Origin: Labilibaculum manganireducens
GTDB taxonomy: Bacteria > Bacteroidota > Bacteroidia > Bacteroidales > Marinifilaceae
Direction: 5' to 3'
Assembly (NCBI RefSeq): GCF_002843385.1
Contig: NZ_MVDE01000019.1
Location: 49,485 to 113,484, forward strand
DNA length: 64,000 nucleotides
Position numbers and translations under genes: made by a program. A model generated the notes under the pieces. That model searched no databases. It saw nothing but the letters and a program-made list of their open reading frames with translations, and was not told the DNA's origin. Of this stretch, positions 63,870 through 64,000 are shown in pieces; the first letter of the stretch is position 1, and each line of letters opens with the position of its first letter.

Positions 63870-64000
63870 CACCGTTGAACAAAAACCGCCTATGGCGGTA
63901 GTTAAGAAATAAGCTCGTAACTTGATTGAATATTTATTCATTAAAAATTTAGTCATGAAAAAAAAGTCTTAGAGAACGGATGATTGCGGAGATGCAGATT

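Larger units (their letters stand above)
63197..64000. other. Gene-free right end of the window
   Basis: 804 nt without a credible ORF. It contains the intron remnant (63432-63756), an adjoining imperfect inverted repeat (63761-63869) and a small ACCGCC/GGCGGT hairpin at 63885-63899. The stretch 63197-63431 shows nothing recognised. Confidence 0.6.

Noticed and set aside
63425..64000. Active mobile element or transposase at the right end
   Set aside because: No transposase or reverse transcriptase ORF is present in the window; only a degenerate RNA-like remnant is visible.

Overview
The window looks like chromosome from a low-GC Bacteroidota, most likely a marine Bacteroidales/Marinilabiliales relative (lineage inferred, not searched). 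Seen in the sequence: Bacteroidetes-type promoters (TTG, about 20 bp, then TAnnTTTG), two proteins with type IX secretion tails, a TonB-dependent receptor paired with a surface lipoprotein, DUF families common in this phylum (DUF3667, DUF4252, DUF4469, DUF6090), and almost no Shine-Dalgarno sequences. Most of it is ordinary core genome. The unusual parts are RNA genes and small repeats.

Layout. 1-4228: the end of a MacB/HlyD/TolC-type efflux operon whose ATPase gene probably lies to the left. 4456-11522: tsaB, a DUF3108 protein, efp, a SpoIIE-type phosphatase, a small lipoprotein, tyrS, and a cvpA/DUF3667 pair. 11657-17257: GH3-like acyl-adenylating enzyme, two tandem deoxynucleoside kinases, an outer-membrane barrel protein and kbl. 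17533-18680: an array of five tRNA-Asn genes, a GIY-YIG nuclease ORF and a copied 3' half of tRNA-Asn. 18745-25352: PAP2 phosphatase, POT-like transporter, secreted endonuclease I, a 23-bp tandem repeat, a DUF4469 protein and a TonB receptor/lipoprotein pair (to 27934). 28691-34306: typA, ferredoxin, and a PadR/PspC envelope operon. 34529-47052: barrel protein, methyladenine glycosylase, rplM-rpsI-rpsB-tsf, pyrH, frr, btpA-like, ompA-like, dxs and a SulP transporter. 47185-58565: C1 peptidase, M49-like peptidase, Rrf2 regulator, DUF6090 protein, a two-component system and a PIF1-like helicase. 58575-59957: a MarR regulator/membrane protein pair bracketed by two near-identical RNA-like repeats. 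60258-64000: DUF1289 protein, a 22-bp tandem repeat, a Crp-like regulator, a T9SS protein and a decayed group II intron remnant.

Most interesting signals. (1) Two of the five tRNA-Asn genes carry a palindromic insert (TCCCGA/TCGGGA) in the variable region, giving a class II-like arm. The same insert is in a 3' tRNA half downstream of a GIY-YIG ORF whose stop codon comes from the tRNA anticodon loop. A similar TCGGGA-containing insert sits in a domain V-like hairpin of the intron remnant at the right end, so a small palindromic element may lodge in structured RNAs. (2) Two conserved loci of about 90 nt, each with a TACATTTG promoter-like box and a strong terminator, look like twin small RNA genes. 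Their shared core is perfectly complementary over 14 nt to the leader of the TonB receptor mRNA, just ahead of its start codon. (3) A three-way-junction leader precedes rpsB-tsf. (4) Two unrelated degenerate tandem repeats (23 bp and 22 bp) occur in intergenic DNA. (5) The marR promoter carries two palindromic operators over its -33 and -7 boxes.
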